NCBI GenBank assembly: GCA_031263965.1
Contig: JAISES010000360.1
Coordinates: 1-5,084, forward strand
Direction of reading: 5' to 3'
From: Prevotella sp.
GTDB taxonomy: Bacteria > Bacteroidota > Bacteroidia > Bacteroidales > Dysgonomonadaceae
DNA length: 5,084 nt
Shown: positions 1-5,084 of the stretch, one piece after another
Numbering within the stretch: position 1 is the first letter of the stretch
Layout: the number at the start of each line of letters is the position of its first letter
Made by a program: the position numbers and the translations under genes
Notes under the pieces: generated by a model
Seen by the model: the letters and a program-made list of their open reading frames with translations, nothing else
Databases searched by the model: none
What the model was told of the DNA's origin: nothing

Positions 1-11
1 AATATATTATT

Positions 12-97
12 AAGTAATCAATAAAAATAAATGACGTGTTTATAGGGTCAGTTACTCCCATCATTGAGAACAAAACGTAGTGGAGTGAAGCAATCCA
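12..97 (+). repeat. Dispersed intergenic repeat, single arm (left copy)
   Basis: This is the same sequence, in opposite orientation, as 4883-4953. Bases 12-40 match the reverse complement of 4925-4953 at 27 of 29 positions. Bases 49-69 match 4904-4924 at 19 of 21. Bases 87-97 (GAAGCAATCCA) match 4883-4893 at 11 of 11. Between these blocks the left copy has 8 extra bases (41-48, TATAGGGT) and a longer variable middle (17 versus 10 bases). Beyond base 97 the similarity stops, so only one arm of the palindromic element seen on the right is present. The TCATTG...GAAGCAATCC pattern resembles short dispersed repeats found in many bacterial genomes; that family link is from general knowledge. The inverted pairing is seen directly. 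Confidence 0.8.
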
Positions 98-179
98 AAA
101 GCAATCAGTCATGGCCGGAAGATATAGAAAACATTCATTTATAAAGTTTTAAACACAAATGACATTTTCTTCCCGATAC

Positions 180-215
180 TACATCTTATTTCTTTAAAAA
201 GATGTATTTTTGTTT
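180..215 (+). terminator. Possible AT-rich rho-independent terminator
   Basis: The arms TACATCTT (180-187) and AAGATGTA (199-206) are perfectly complementary. Three further T-A pairs (189-191 with 196-198) follow past a bulged A188, closing a CTTT loop. A T-rich run (207-211, then GTTT) follows directly, as expected for an intrinsic terminator reading rightward. The stem is AT-rich and weak, and any gene it would end lies outside the window, so the call is tentative. Apart from this hairpin I see nothing assignable in 98-215. Confidence 0.35.
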
Positions 216-411
216 AGAAACTGTTTGAATTTTATAGCAAATTTTTTTTATAGGTATTTTCGGATGGATTTCTTTCTTTTTGCTTGCAGATTTAGCGGGT
301 TAAACCAAAAGGAAAAAGGATAAAATACGCTGAAAAGAGCATAAAAAAATTGCTAAGAAGTCTTTTTCAAATTCTATAATAATATTTTTCGCTAAAATTC
401 AAACAGTTTCT
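216..411. mobile_element. MITE-like element with 19-bp terminal inverted repeats
   Basis: Bases 216-234 (AGAAACTGTTTGAATTTTA) and 393-411 are perfect reverse complements over 19 bp, enclosing a 196-bp AT-rich interval with no open reading frame. A second inverted pair lies inside it: 235-250 (TAGCAA followed by a T-run) and 342-355 (A-run followed by TTGCTA), matching apart from two single-base indels. Ends this long and exact around a short noncoding interior fit a miniature inverted-repeat element. I see no convincing target-site duplication: the flanks are GTTT on the left and TATA on the right. No transposase is present. It could instead be a large regulatory hairpin upstream of the Fur-family gene. 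Confidence 0.5.
383..390 (+). promoter_or_regulatory. Possible -7 element for the Fur-family gene and purA
   Basis: TATTTTTC matches the Bacteroidetes -7 consensus TAnnTTTG at all but the last base. It lies 39 nt before the ATG at 430, close to the 33-35 nt spacing of the two better -7 candidates in this window. It sits at the inner edge of the right arm of the inverted-repeat element, so that element may supply the promoter. A sigma70-like TATAAT also occurs at 375-380. No convincing -33 TTTG was found, and the region is AT-rich enough for chance matches. Confidence 0.3.
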
Positions 412-429
412 TATACTGAGTTTTTATAA

Positions 430-945
430 ATGGATAATTCAAAATTGAAAGAACAAGTCAGAAACGAGTTTACAGAATATCTAAATCTGCACAAGCATCG
501 TAAGACACCTGAAAGATATGCTATTCTGGAACACATTTATTCCACGAAAGGGCATTTCGACATGGAATCGCTTTATAATTCTATGACCGAATCAGGGTTC
601 AGAGTCAGCAGAGCCACACTATACAATACGATAGAGTTGCTTTTGGACTGCGCATTGGTTGTGAAACACCAGTTTGGAGCCAATGTCTCACAATATGAAA
701 GAACCTATGGAAATGAAAATCACGACCATCTGATTTGCCTGAGTTGCGGGGAAGTAAAAGAATATAAGAACGGGAATCTTTTTACAGCTACACAGCAAAG
801 AAAACTTCAGCGGTTCAGAGTCAGTTATTACAGTATGTATATATATGGTATCTGTAATAAGTGCGTTCGGGCAAAGGCCGCGGAAGAAAAAAAGAAGAAG
901 AAAAAAGCAGAAAATATTAATATCCGAATTAACAAGAAAAAATGA
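430..945 (+). CDS. Fur-family transcriptional repressor (metalloregulator)
   Basis: A 171-residue cytoplasmic DNA-binding regulator of the Fur/PerR/Zur family. The winged-helix domain covers about residues 8-90: TPERYAIL (26-33), GHF (41-43), and recognition helix SRATLYNTIELL (60-71). The dimerisation domain follows. The structural zinc site is complete: C103 and C106 (HLICLSC), C142 and C145. Aligned by eye to E. coli Fur, site-2 ligands are kept (H42, E90, H98, H100). Site 1 is mostly lost: N97, F118 and Y134 stand at H87, E108 and H125, leaving only D99. The last 20 residues are lysine-rich (seven K in a row at 154-160) and look disordered. An in-frame TAA directly precedes the ATG at 430, so the start is secure; no Shine-Dalgarno is visible, as is usual in this phylum. 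Its stop overlaps the purA start. The metal or peroxide sensed cannot be told from the sequence. Confidence 0.93.
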   Translation: MDNSKLKEQVRNEFTEYLNLHKHRKTPERYAILEHIYSTKGHFDMESLYNSMTESGFRVSRATLYNTIELLLDCALVVKHQFGANVSQYERTYGNENHDHLICLSCGEVKEYKNGNLFTATQQRKLQRFRVSYYSMYIYGICNKCVRAKAAEEKKKKKKAENINIRINKKK

Positions 946-2207
946 AAGTAGATGTATTGCTAGGGTTGCAATGGGGCGACGAAGGTAAAGGTAAGATTGT
1001 AGATGTACTAACCCCCGGATACGAAATTGTGGCCAGATTTCAAGGTGGGCCTAATGCCGGCCACACACTCGAATTTGAAGGCAAGAAATATGTCCTCCGG
1101 TCTGTTCCTTCGGGTATCTTTCAGGGCGACAAAATCAACATCATAGGAAATGGTGTCGTTCTCGATCCGGCCTTATTTAAAGGAGAAATAGAAGCATTGG
1201 AGTCGTCGGGGCACAAATTAAAGGGTCGACTGCTTATATCAAAGAAAGCTCACCTGATACTCCCCGCCCACCGTCTGTTGGATGCCTGCTATGAAGCATC
1301 AAAAGGCGATTCCAGGATAGGAACTACAGGCAAAGGTATAGGACCTGCATATACAGATAAAATCAGCCGTAATGGGTTACGCGTAGGAGACCTTCTCCAT
1401 AACTTCGATGAAAAATACAAATCAGCAACAGAAAAACATCTGAAAATACTTAACCAATACGGATTCGATACAGCAGCCCTTGCCGGAATAGAGAAGGAAT
1501 GGTTTGCCAGTGTTGCCAAACTGAAAGAGTTCACGTTTATCGATAGTGAGCACTATATAAACAATGCCATAAAACAAGAGAAAAAAATTCTCGCGGAAGG
1601 AGCACAAGGAACAATGCTCGATATAGACTTCGGTTCTTACCCTTTCGTAACCTCCTCGAATACAATTGCTGCCGGAGCATGTACCGGGCTGGGAGTCGCC
1701 CCCTGCAAAATAGGTGAGGTATTTGGCATATTCAAAGCGTATTGTACCCGTGTAGGTAGCGGCCCGTTTCCAACAGAGCTTCCGGACGGGACGGGAGACA
1801 AGCTGCGCGAATATGGCTTTGAATTCGGGTCGGTAACCGGACGTCCCCGCCGCTGCGGATGGATTGACCTTGTAGCTTTGCGTTATGCAATTATGATAGA
1901 CGGAGTTACTCAACTAATTATGATGAAGAGCGATGTTTTAGATTCTTTTGAAACAATAAAGGCATGTGTGTCGTATGAAATAAATGGAGAAAAAGTGTCT
2001 GATTTCCCCTTCGAGGCGGATGATAACATCAAACCTGTATATGTGGAAATGAAAGGCTGGCAAACAGATATGACAAAAATGCAGGAAGAAAAGGAATTTC
2101 CTGAAGAATTTGGCGATTATATAGCTTTTCTGGAAAAAGAACTGGGTATTCCAATATCAATAGTATCTCTCGGACCGGATAGGGCACAGACTATAATCAG
2201 AAAATAA
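942..2207 (+). CDS. purA: Adenylosuccinate synthase
   Basis: Catalyses IMP + aspartate + GTP to adenylosuccinate + GDP + phosphate, the first committed step from IMP to AMP, in the cytoplasm. At 421 residues it has normal full length. Motifs in order: QWGDEGKGKIVD (10-21) with catalytic D13; GGPNAGHT (35-42) with catalytic H41; IMP-binding RIGTTGKGIGPAY (125-137) with R143 after it; AEGAQGTMLD (218-227) with Q222; TRVGSGPFPTEL (269-280); TGRPRRCGWIDL (299-310) with R303; and the guanine-binding KSDVLD (329-334). D13, H41 and R303 fall at the same numbers as in the E. coli enzyme. The ATG is embedded in ATGA, the stop of the upstream Fur-family gene, and the GDEGKGK motif sits at the expected distance, so the start is secure. 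The overlap suggests translational coupling. All recognised active-site residues are present. Confidence 0.98.
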   Translation: MKVDVLLGLQWGDEGKGKIVDVLTPGYEIVARFQGGPNAGHTLEFEGKKYVLRSVPSGIFQGDKINIIGNGVVLDPALFKGEIEALESSGHKLKGRLLISKKAHLILPAHRLLDACYEASKGDSRIGTTGKGIGPAYTDKISRNGLRVGDLLHNFDEKYKSATEKHLKILNQYGFDTAALAGIEKEWFASVAKLKEFTFIDSEHYINNAIKQEKKILAEGAQGTMLDIDFGSYPFVTSSNTIAAGACTGLGVAPCKIGEVFGIFKAYCTRVGSGPFPTELPDGTGDKLREYGFEFGSVTGRPRRCGWIDLVALRYAIMIDGVTQLIMMKSDVLDSFETIKACVSYEINGEKVSDFPFEADDNIKPVYVEMKGWQTDMTKMQEEKEFPEEFGDYIAFLEKELGIPISIVSLGPDRAQTIIRK

Positions 2208-2239
2208 AATTAACCTGAGTAACTGTTTCTTATTGGCAT

Positions 2240-2247
2240 TATTTTTG
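2240..2247 (+). promoter_or_regulatory. Probable -7 promoter element for the zinc metallopeptidase
   Basis: TATTTTTG fits the Bacteroidetes -7 consensus TAnnTTTG exactly and ends 35 nt before the chosen ATG at 2283. The identical octamer lies 33 nt before the fumarase ATG on the other strand. No clear -33 TTTG is found 19-21 bp upstream. The 75-nt gap after purA is long enough for an independent promoter, and I see no terminator hairpin in it, so read-through from purA is also possible. Confidence 0.45.
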
Positions 2248-2282
2248 TTTTGTTATTTCAGAATAACTTAAATGGAATAAAT

Positions 2283-2969
2283 ATGTTTACAGGTTGGATT
2301 TTATTAATAGTCGTTGGTGTTGGAGGCATGATTGTGTCGCAGGTACTCCAAAGCAAGTTCAATAAGTACTCAAAAATACCTTTGGTTAGCGGTATGACCG
2401 GACGCGATGTGGCCGAGAAGATGCTTCATGACAATGGTATCTATGATGTCAGAATTATATCCGGCGGCGGCATGCTGACCGACCACTACAATCCCCTTAA
2501 CAAAACCGTGAACTTAAGTGAAGGTGTTTACGGAAGCAATAGCGTTGCTGCTGCCGCTGTTGCAGCACATGAGTGTGGACACGCCGTGCAGCATGCTCAT
2601 GAATATGGCCCCCTGAAAATGCGATCGGCTCTTGTTCCTGTTGTCAGCTTTGCTTCTAAATGGGTAATGTGGGTCATTCTTGCAGGAATATTTATGATTC
2701 AGCAATTTCCAACTCTGATCTGGATCGGTGTCGGATTATTTGCTGTAACAACCTTGTTCAGCTTCATTACGTTGCCTGTCGAAATAAATGCCAGCCAGAG
2801 AGCTTTGGCTTGGCTTAATACTGCCGGAATAACAAATACGAGTAATCATAGTATGGCAAAAGACGCCTTGAAGTGGGCGGCATATACATACGTTGTAGCA
2901 GCAATCGGTTCGTTAGCAACTCTTATCTATTATATAATGATAGCTATGAGCAGTAGTAGAAGAAATTAA
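2283..2969 (+). CDS. Membrane zinc metallopeptidase, YugP type
   Basis: A 228-residue integral membrane protein matching the neutral zinc metallopeptidase family of B. subtilis YugP (Pfam Zn_peptidase_2). Zinc site: HECGH (96-100), where H96 and H100 bind zinc and E97 is the catalytic base. The conserved TLPVEINAS segment (163-171) probably gives the third ligand at E167. Other family signatures are QSKFNKYSKIP (23-33), MTGRDVAEKML (38-48) and LTDHYNP..KTVNLSEGVY (65-83). About four hydrophobic segments are seen at 5-22, 118-138, 143-163 and 199-222. I chose the ATG at 2283. An in-frame TTG at 2250 would add 11 residues, but they are not membrane-like and would start almost on the -7 element. 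The substrate is unknown for the family. It ends 22 bp before a terminator and converges on the fumarase gene. Confidence 0.9.
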   Translation: MFTGWILLIVVGVGGMIVSQVLQSKFNKYSKIPLVSGMTGRDVAEKMLHDNGIYDVRIISGGGMLTDHYNPLNKTVNLSEGVYGSNSVAAAAVAAHECGHAVQHAHEYGPLKMRSALVPVVSFASKWVMWVILAGIFMIQQFPTLIWIGVGLFAVTTLFSFITLPVEINASQRALAWLNTAGITNTSNHSMAKDALKWAAYTYVVAAIGSLATLIYYIMIAMSSSRRN

Positions 2970-2990
2970 TCCTGTATTCCTCCCAATAAA

Positions 2991-3030
2991 AACGAGGCTG
3001 TCCGAAAAAGTCAGGGCAGCCTCGTTTGTT
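2991..3030. terminator. Shared bidirectional rho-independent terminator
   Basis: A 13-bp stem pairs 2991-3003 (AACGAGGCTGTCC) with 3014-3026 (GGGCAGCCTCGTT), with one G-T pair and a 10-base loop. On + it is followed by a T-rich stretch (TTTGTTAT). On the other strand it is followed by TTTTATT, from the A-run at 2986-2992. It lies between the stops of two convergent genes, 21 bases past the peptidase stop and 14 bases past the fumarase stop, so it most likely ends both transcripts. Confidence 0.88.
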
Positions 3031-3044
3031 ATAAATTCAGACTA

Positions 3045-4685
3045 TTAAAGCATGGTGCAGTTAATAGGTTTTAATTGTTTGAAAAAGTCATTTCCTTTAT
3101 CATCAACCAAAATAAATGCAGGGAAATCTACCACTTCGATCTTCCATATTGCTTCCATTCCAAGTTCAGGGTACTCCAGGCATTCCAGGCTCTTGATACT
3201 ATTTTGGGCAAGAATTGCGGCAGGGCCTCCGATGCTCCCCAGATAAAATCCTCCATGTTTATGACATGCATCTGTAACTTGCTGGCTGCGGTTTCCTTTT
3301 GCGATCATTATCAAGCTTCCTCCATGCGATTGGAATGAATCAACGTATGAGTCCATACGTCCGGCTGTCGTGGGTCCCATCGATCCGCTTGCGTATCCTT
3401 TAGGGGTTTTTGCCGGTCCTGCATAATAAATAGGATGATCTTTTACATATTGAGGAAGGCCTTCGCCTTTATCAATGCGTTCCTGCAATTTTGCATGTGC
3501 AATATCGCGTCCTACGATAATCGTTCCGGTAAGCGACAAGCGTGTAGATACCGGATATTTGGTAAGTTCGGCCAGAATTTCTTTCATTGGGCGGTTCAGG
3601 TCTATTTTCACGCCGCCTGCTTCACCTGCATTTTGTAGTTCTGCCGGAATCAGGCGAGCCGGATTATCTTCCATCTTTTCCAACCAGATACCATCTTTAT
3701 TAATCTTGCCTTTTATGTTGCGGTCGGCAGAACACGATACTCCCATTCCTACCGGACATGAAGCCCCATGGCGGGGTAAGCGTATGACACGAATGTCATG
3801 GGCAAAGAATTTACCTCCGAATTGAGCTCCAAGTCCAAGGTCGTAAGCGGCCTTTAACAGACTGTGCTCCATTTCTATATCTCTGAAAGCACGGCCTCCC
3901 TCGTTACCCGAAACAGGTAAATTGTCATAATATTTTGTAGATGCCAATTTTACGGTTTTCAGGTTCGTTTCGGCAGAAGTGCCTCCGATAACGAATGCGA
4001 TGTGATATGGCGGGCAGGCTGCTGTTCCTAACGATTTCATTTTATCGATAAGGAAAGACTCCAGTTTCCCGGGAGTAAGCAAGGCTTTAGTTTCCTGATA
4101 TAAATATGTCTTGTTTGCTGAACCACCGCCTTTAGCAACGAACAAAAATTTATATTCATTTCCGTTCACGGCATAAAGATCTATTTGTGCAGGAAGATTT
4201 GTTCCTGTATTCACTTCTTTATACATATCCAACGGTGCATTCTGAGAATACCTCAGATTGTCTTCGGTAAATGTATTGTATACTCCTTTTGATAAGGCTT
4301 CTTCATCATTTCCTCCGGTCCACACATTTTGTCCTTTTTTGCCCATGATAATGGCTGTGCCTGTGTCCTGGCAGAATGGCAGTATACCTTTTGCCGATAT
4401 TTCCGAATTGCGTAGAAATGTAAGGGCTACAAACTTGTCATTATCGCTGGCTTCAGGATCGGACAATATTTTAGCTACTTGTTGCTGATGCCTGGGGTGC
4501 AGGAAGAATTCTACACTATGAAAAGCATGTTGTGCTAATAATGTAAGCGCTTCGGGTTGCACTTTTAAAATTTCCTGACCTTCAAAATTTGACGTAGATA
4601 TAAATTCTTTCGACAAAAGAGAATACTCGGTCGTATCCTTCCCAAGAGGAAAAGTTTCCTGATACTTGAATGGAGGTGTTGGCAT
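3045..4685 (-). CDS. fumA: Class I fumarate hydratase, iron-sulfur type
   Basis: Catalyses reversible hydration of fumarate to (S)-malate in the TCA cycle or, in fermenting Bacteroidales, the reductive malate-fumarate-succinate branch. At 546 residues it is the full-length single-chain form, with N-terminal (about 45-322) and C-terminal (about 327-535) fumarase domains fused. The three cysteines that hold the [4Fe-4S] cluster are present: C105 in PFCQDTGT, C224 in TAACPPYH and C318 in [11 protein letters not shown], at the same numbers as in E. coli FumA. Other motifs are [14 protein letters not shown] (156-169), KGGGSANKT (185-193), GGTSAE (234-239), GRDIAHAK (392-399), [11 protein letters not shown] (437-447) and AKGNRS (462-467). 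The ATG at 4685 gives MPTPPFKYQ, the usual start for this family in Bacteroidales. A cluster of this class is normally oxygen-sensitive, which fits an anaerobe. The fumA symbol reflects the E. coli-type class; FumB is equally similar in kind. Confidence 0.97.
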   Translation of the reverse strand: MPTPPFKYQETFPLGKDTTEYSLLSKEFISTSNFEGQEILKVQPEALTLLAQHAFHSVEFFLHPRHQQQVAKILSDPEASDNDKFVALTFLRNSEISAKGILPFCQDTGTAIIMGKKGQNVWTGGNDEEALSKGVYNTFTEDNLRYSQNAPLDMYKEVNTGTNLPAQIDLYAVNGNEYKFLFVAKGGGSANKTYLYQETKALLTPGKLESFLIDKMKSLGTAACPPYHIAFVIGGTSAETNLKTVKLASTKYYDNLPVSGNEGGRAFRDIEMEHSLLKAAYDLGLGAQFGGKFFAHDIRVIRLPRHGASCPVGMGVSCSADRNIKGKINKDGIWLEKMEDNPARLIPAELQNAGEAGGVKIDLNRPMKEILAELTKYPVSTRLSLTGTIIVGRDIAHAKLQERIDKGEGLPQYVKDHPIYYAGPAKTPKGYASGSMGPTTAGRMDSYVDSFQSHGGSLIMIAKGNRSQQVTDACHKHGGFYLGSIGGPAAILAQNSIKSLECLEYPELGMEAIWKIEVVDFPAFILVDDKGNDFFKQLKPINCTML

Positions 4686-4718
4686 GTTTTTATTTTTATA
4701 GTTGATATTTTAAGGATA

Positions 4719-4726
4719 CAAAAATA
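4719..4726 (-). promoter_or_regulatory. Probable -7 promoter element for fumarase
   Basis: Read on the minus strand this is TATTTTTG, an exact TAnnTTTG match ending 33 nt before the fumarase ATG. The leader is almost entirely A and T with no Shine-Dalgarno, typical for Bacteroidetes. A TTG lies upstream, but only about 11 bp away instead of the usual 19-21, so the -33 element is not identified. This is the only credible promoter between the repeat element and the gene. Confidence 0.5.
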
Positions 4727-4779
4727 CGAAATCCTTTCAATATTTAAGTTCTATAAAATAATTATTGCCGTATCCGATT

Positions 4780-4953
4780 GTTCAATTTCTCCCGTCATTG
4801 CGAACCTGAAAGGTGAAGCGATCAGGGAATTGTTCGGTTAGCGGTAGGGGCAGTCCTTTGTGACTGCCCGAAAAAATACAATTGGATTGCTTCGGGTAAA
4901 CCCTCGCAATGACGGGAGTAACTGAACACGTCATTTGTTTTTATTGATTGCTT
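4780..4953. repeat. Nested palindromic repeat element with one-sided tail (right copy)
   Basis: A 148-bp nested palindrome in three tiers, then a tail. Outer arms 4780-4803 and 4904-4927 pair at 22 of 24 positions, including CTCCCGTCATTGCGA. Middle arms are GAAGCGATC (4815-4823) with GATTGCTTC (4885-4893, one mismatch), and AATTGT (4828-4833) with ACAATT (4878-4883). A central perfect 8-bp hairpin, GGGCAGTC (4848-4855) with GACTGCCC (4862-4869), has a 6-base loop. The tail to 4953 is absent on the left side of this palindrome but present in the left-edge copy (12-40), so it belongs to the repeat. It encodes no protein. It may be a transposase-mobilised or REP-like element, or a transcript hairpin; the sequence does not decide. 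Confidence 0.85.
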
Positions 4954-5062
4954 TTTAATCTTTCAGAAATAGTATTGGTGCGATAATTTTTGAAAAAACT
5001 TTTCAATATATTGATTTATAATTACATATAAGCGTTTCTTAATTTTTCGACTTGAATTGATG

Positions 5063-5070
5063 TAATTTTG
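5063..5070 (+). promoter_or_regulatory. Possible -7 element for a gene beyond the right edge
   Basis: TAATTTTG fits TAnnTTTG exactly, 14 bases before the window ends. No good -33 element is seen at the right spacing and no start codon follows within the window, so this rests on the octamer alone in AT-rich DNA. Otherwise 4954-5062 shows no gene, hairpin or repeat that I can support. Confidence 0.22.
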
Positions 5071-5084
5071 TGTCAAAACACACA

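Noticed and set aside
111..152. Short ATG frame of 13 codons between the left repeat and the hairpin
   Set aside because: Too short, no ribosome binding site, no recognisable peptide type; expected by chance.
374..388. PerR/Fur-box-like sequence overlapping the candidate -7 element of the Fur-family gene
   Set aside because: The left half (CTATAAT) matches a PerR half-site at 6 of 7, but the right half matches only about 3 of 7. In such AT-rich DNA this is not distinguishable from chance.
887..920. Programmed frameshift joining the Fur-family protein to PurA
   Set aside because: The A-runs are not in the canonical slippery phase, and the purA frame has a TAA at 918-920, so no fusion could form.
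1289..1913. Minus-strand open frames of 81 and 163 codons inside purA
   Set aside because: They lie antisense to a fully conserved purA, overlap each other, and their translations show no recognisable family or composition of a real protein.
2250..2282. Upstream TTG start for the metallopeptidase adding 11 residues
   Set aside because: The extra residues are polar and precede a normal membrane-anchor start (MFTGWILL); the TTG lies only 2 bases after the -7 octamer, so it would probably be outside the transcript.
3052..4488. Several plus-strand open frames of 64-116 codons inside the fumarase gene, and a minus-strand frame at 2514-2705 inside the peptidase
   Set aside because: All are shadows of well conserved genes on the other strand, with no domain or start context of their own.
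4848..4877. Central hairpin of the right repeat as a simple terminator
   Set aside because: The stem is followed by A residues on + and by a mixed sequence on the other strand, without a T-tract. It fits better as the core of the palindromic element.

Overview
The window reads as a low-GC chromosomal segment from the Bacteroidetes, most likely order Bacteroidales (a Dysgonomonas-, Parabacteroides- or Bacteroides-like organism; the genus cannot be fixed from sequence alone). Reasons: the protein sequences look like Bacteroidales orthologues, Shine-Dalgarno sites are absent or very weak, and three leaders carry TAnnTTTG-type -7 promoter elements. It is mainly core genome. I see no defence system, CRISPR array, integrase, transposase or tRNA.

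Layout. Bases 1-429 hold no gene. They contain one arm of a dispersed repeat (12-97), an AT-rich hairpin with a T-tract that may be a terminator (180-215), and a MITE-like sequence with 19-bp perfect terminal inverted repeats (216-411) ending 18 bp before the first gene. Then, on +, come a Fur-family metalloregulator (430-945), purA for adenylosuccinate synthase (942-2207, overlapping the regulator by ATGA), and a membrane zinc metallopeptidase of the YugP type (2283-2969) behind its own probable promoter. A strong hairpin terminator (2991-3030) is shared with the convergent class I fumarase gene (4685-3045, minus strand). Bases 4686-5084 have no gene. They hold the fumarase promoter, a large nested palindromic repeat (4780-4927) with a conserved one-sided tail (to 4953), and at the far edge a possible promoter for a gene outside the window.

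Working together. PurA makes adenylosuccinate from IMP and aspartate, and the purine pathway that follows releases fumarate, which fumarase hydrates to malate. This is a loose metabolic link and not evidence of a shared operon. The Fur-family gene and purA are probably translationally coupled.

Most unusual points. The repeat arm at the left edge and the tail half of the palindrome at the right edge are the same sequence in opposite orientation, so the four genes are bracketed by inverted copies about 4.8 kb apart. The Fur-family protein keeps its structural Cys4 zinc site and the site-2 ligands but has lost three of the four site-1 ligands. I do not see a clearly new biological system here.
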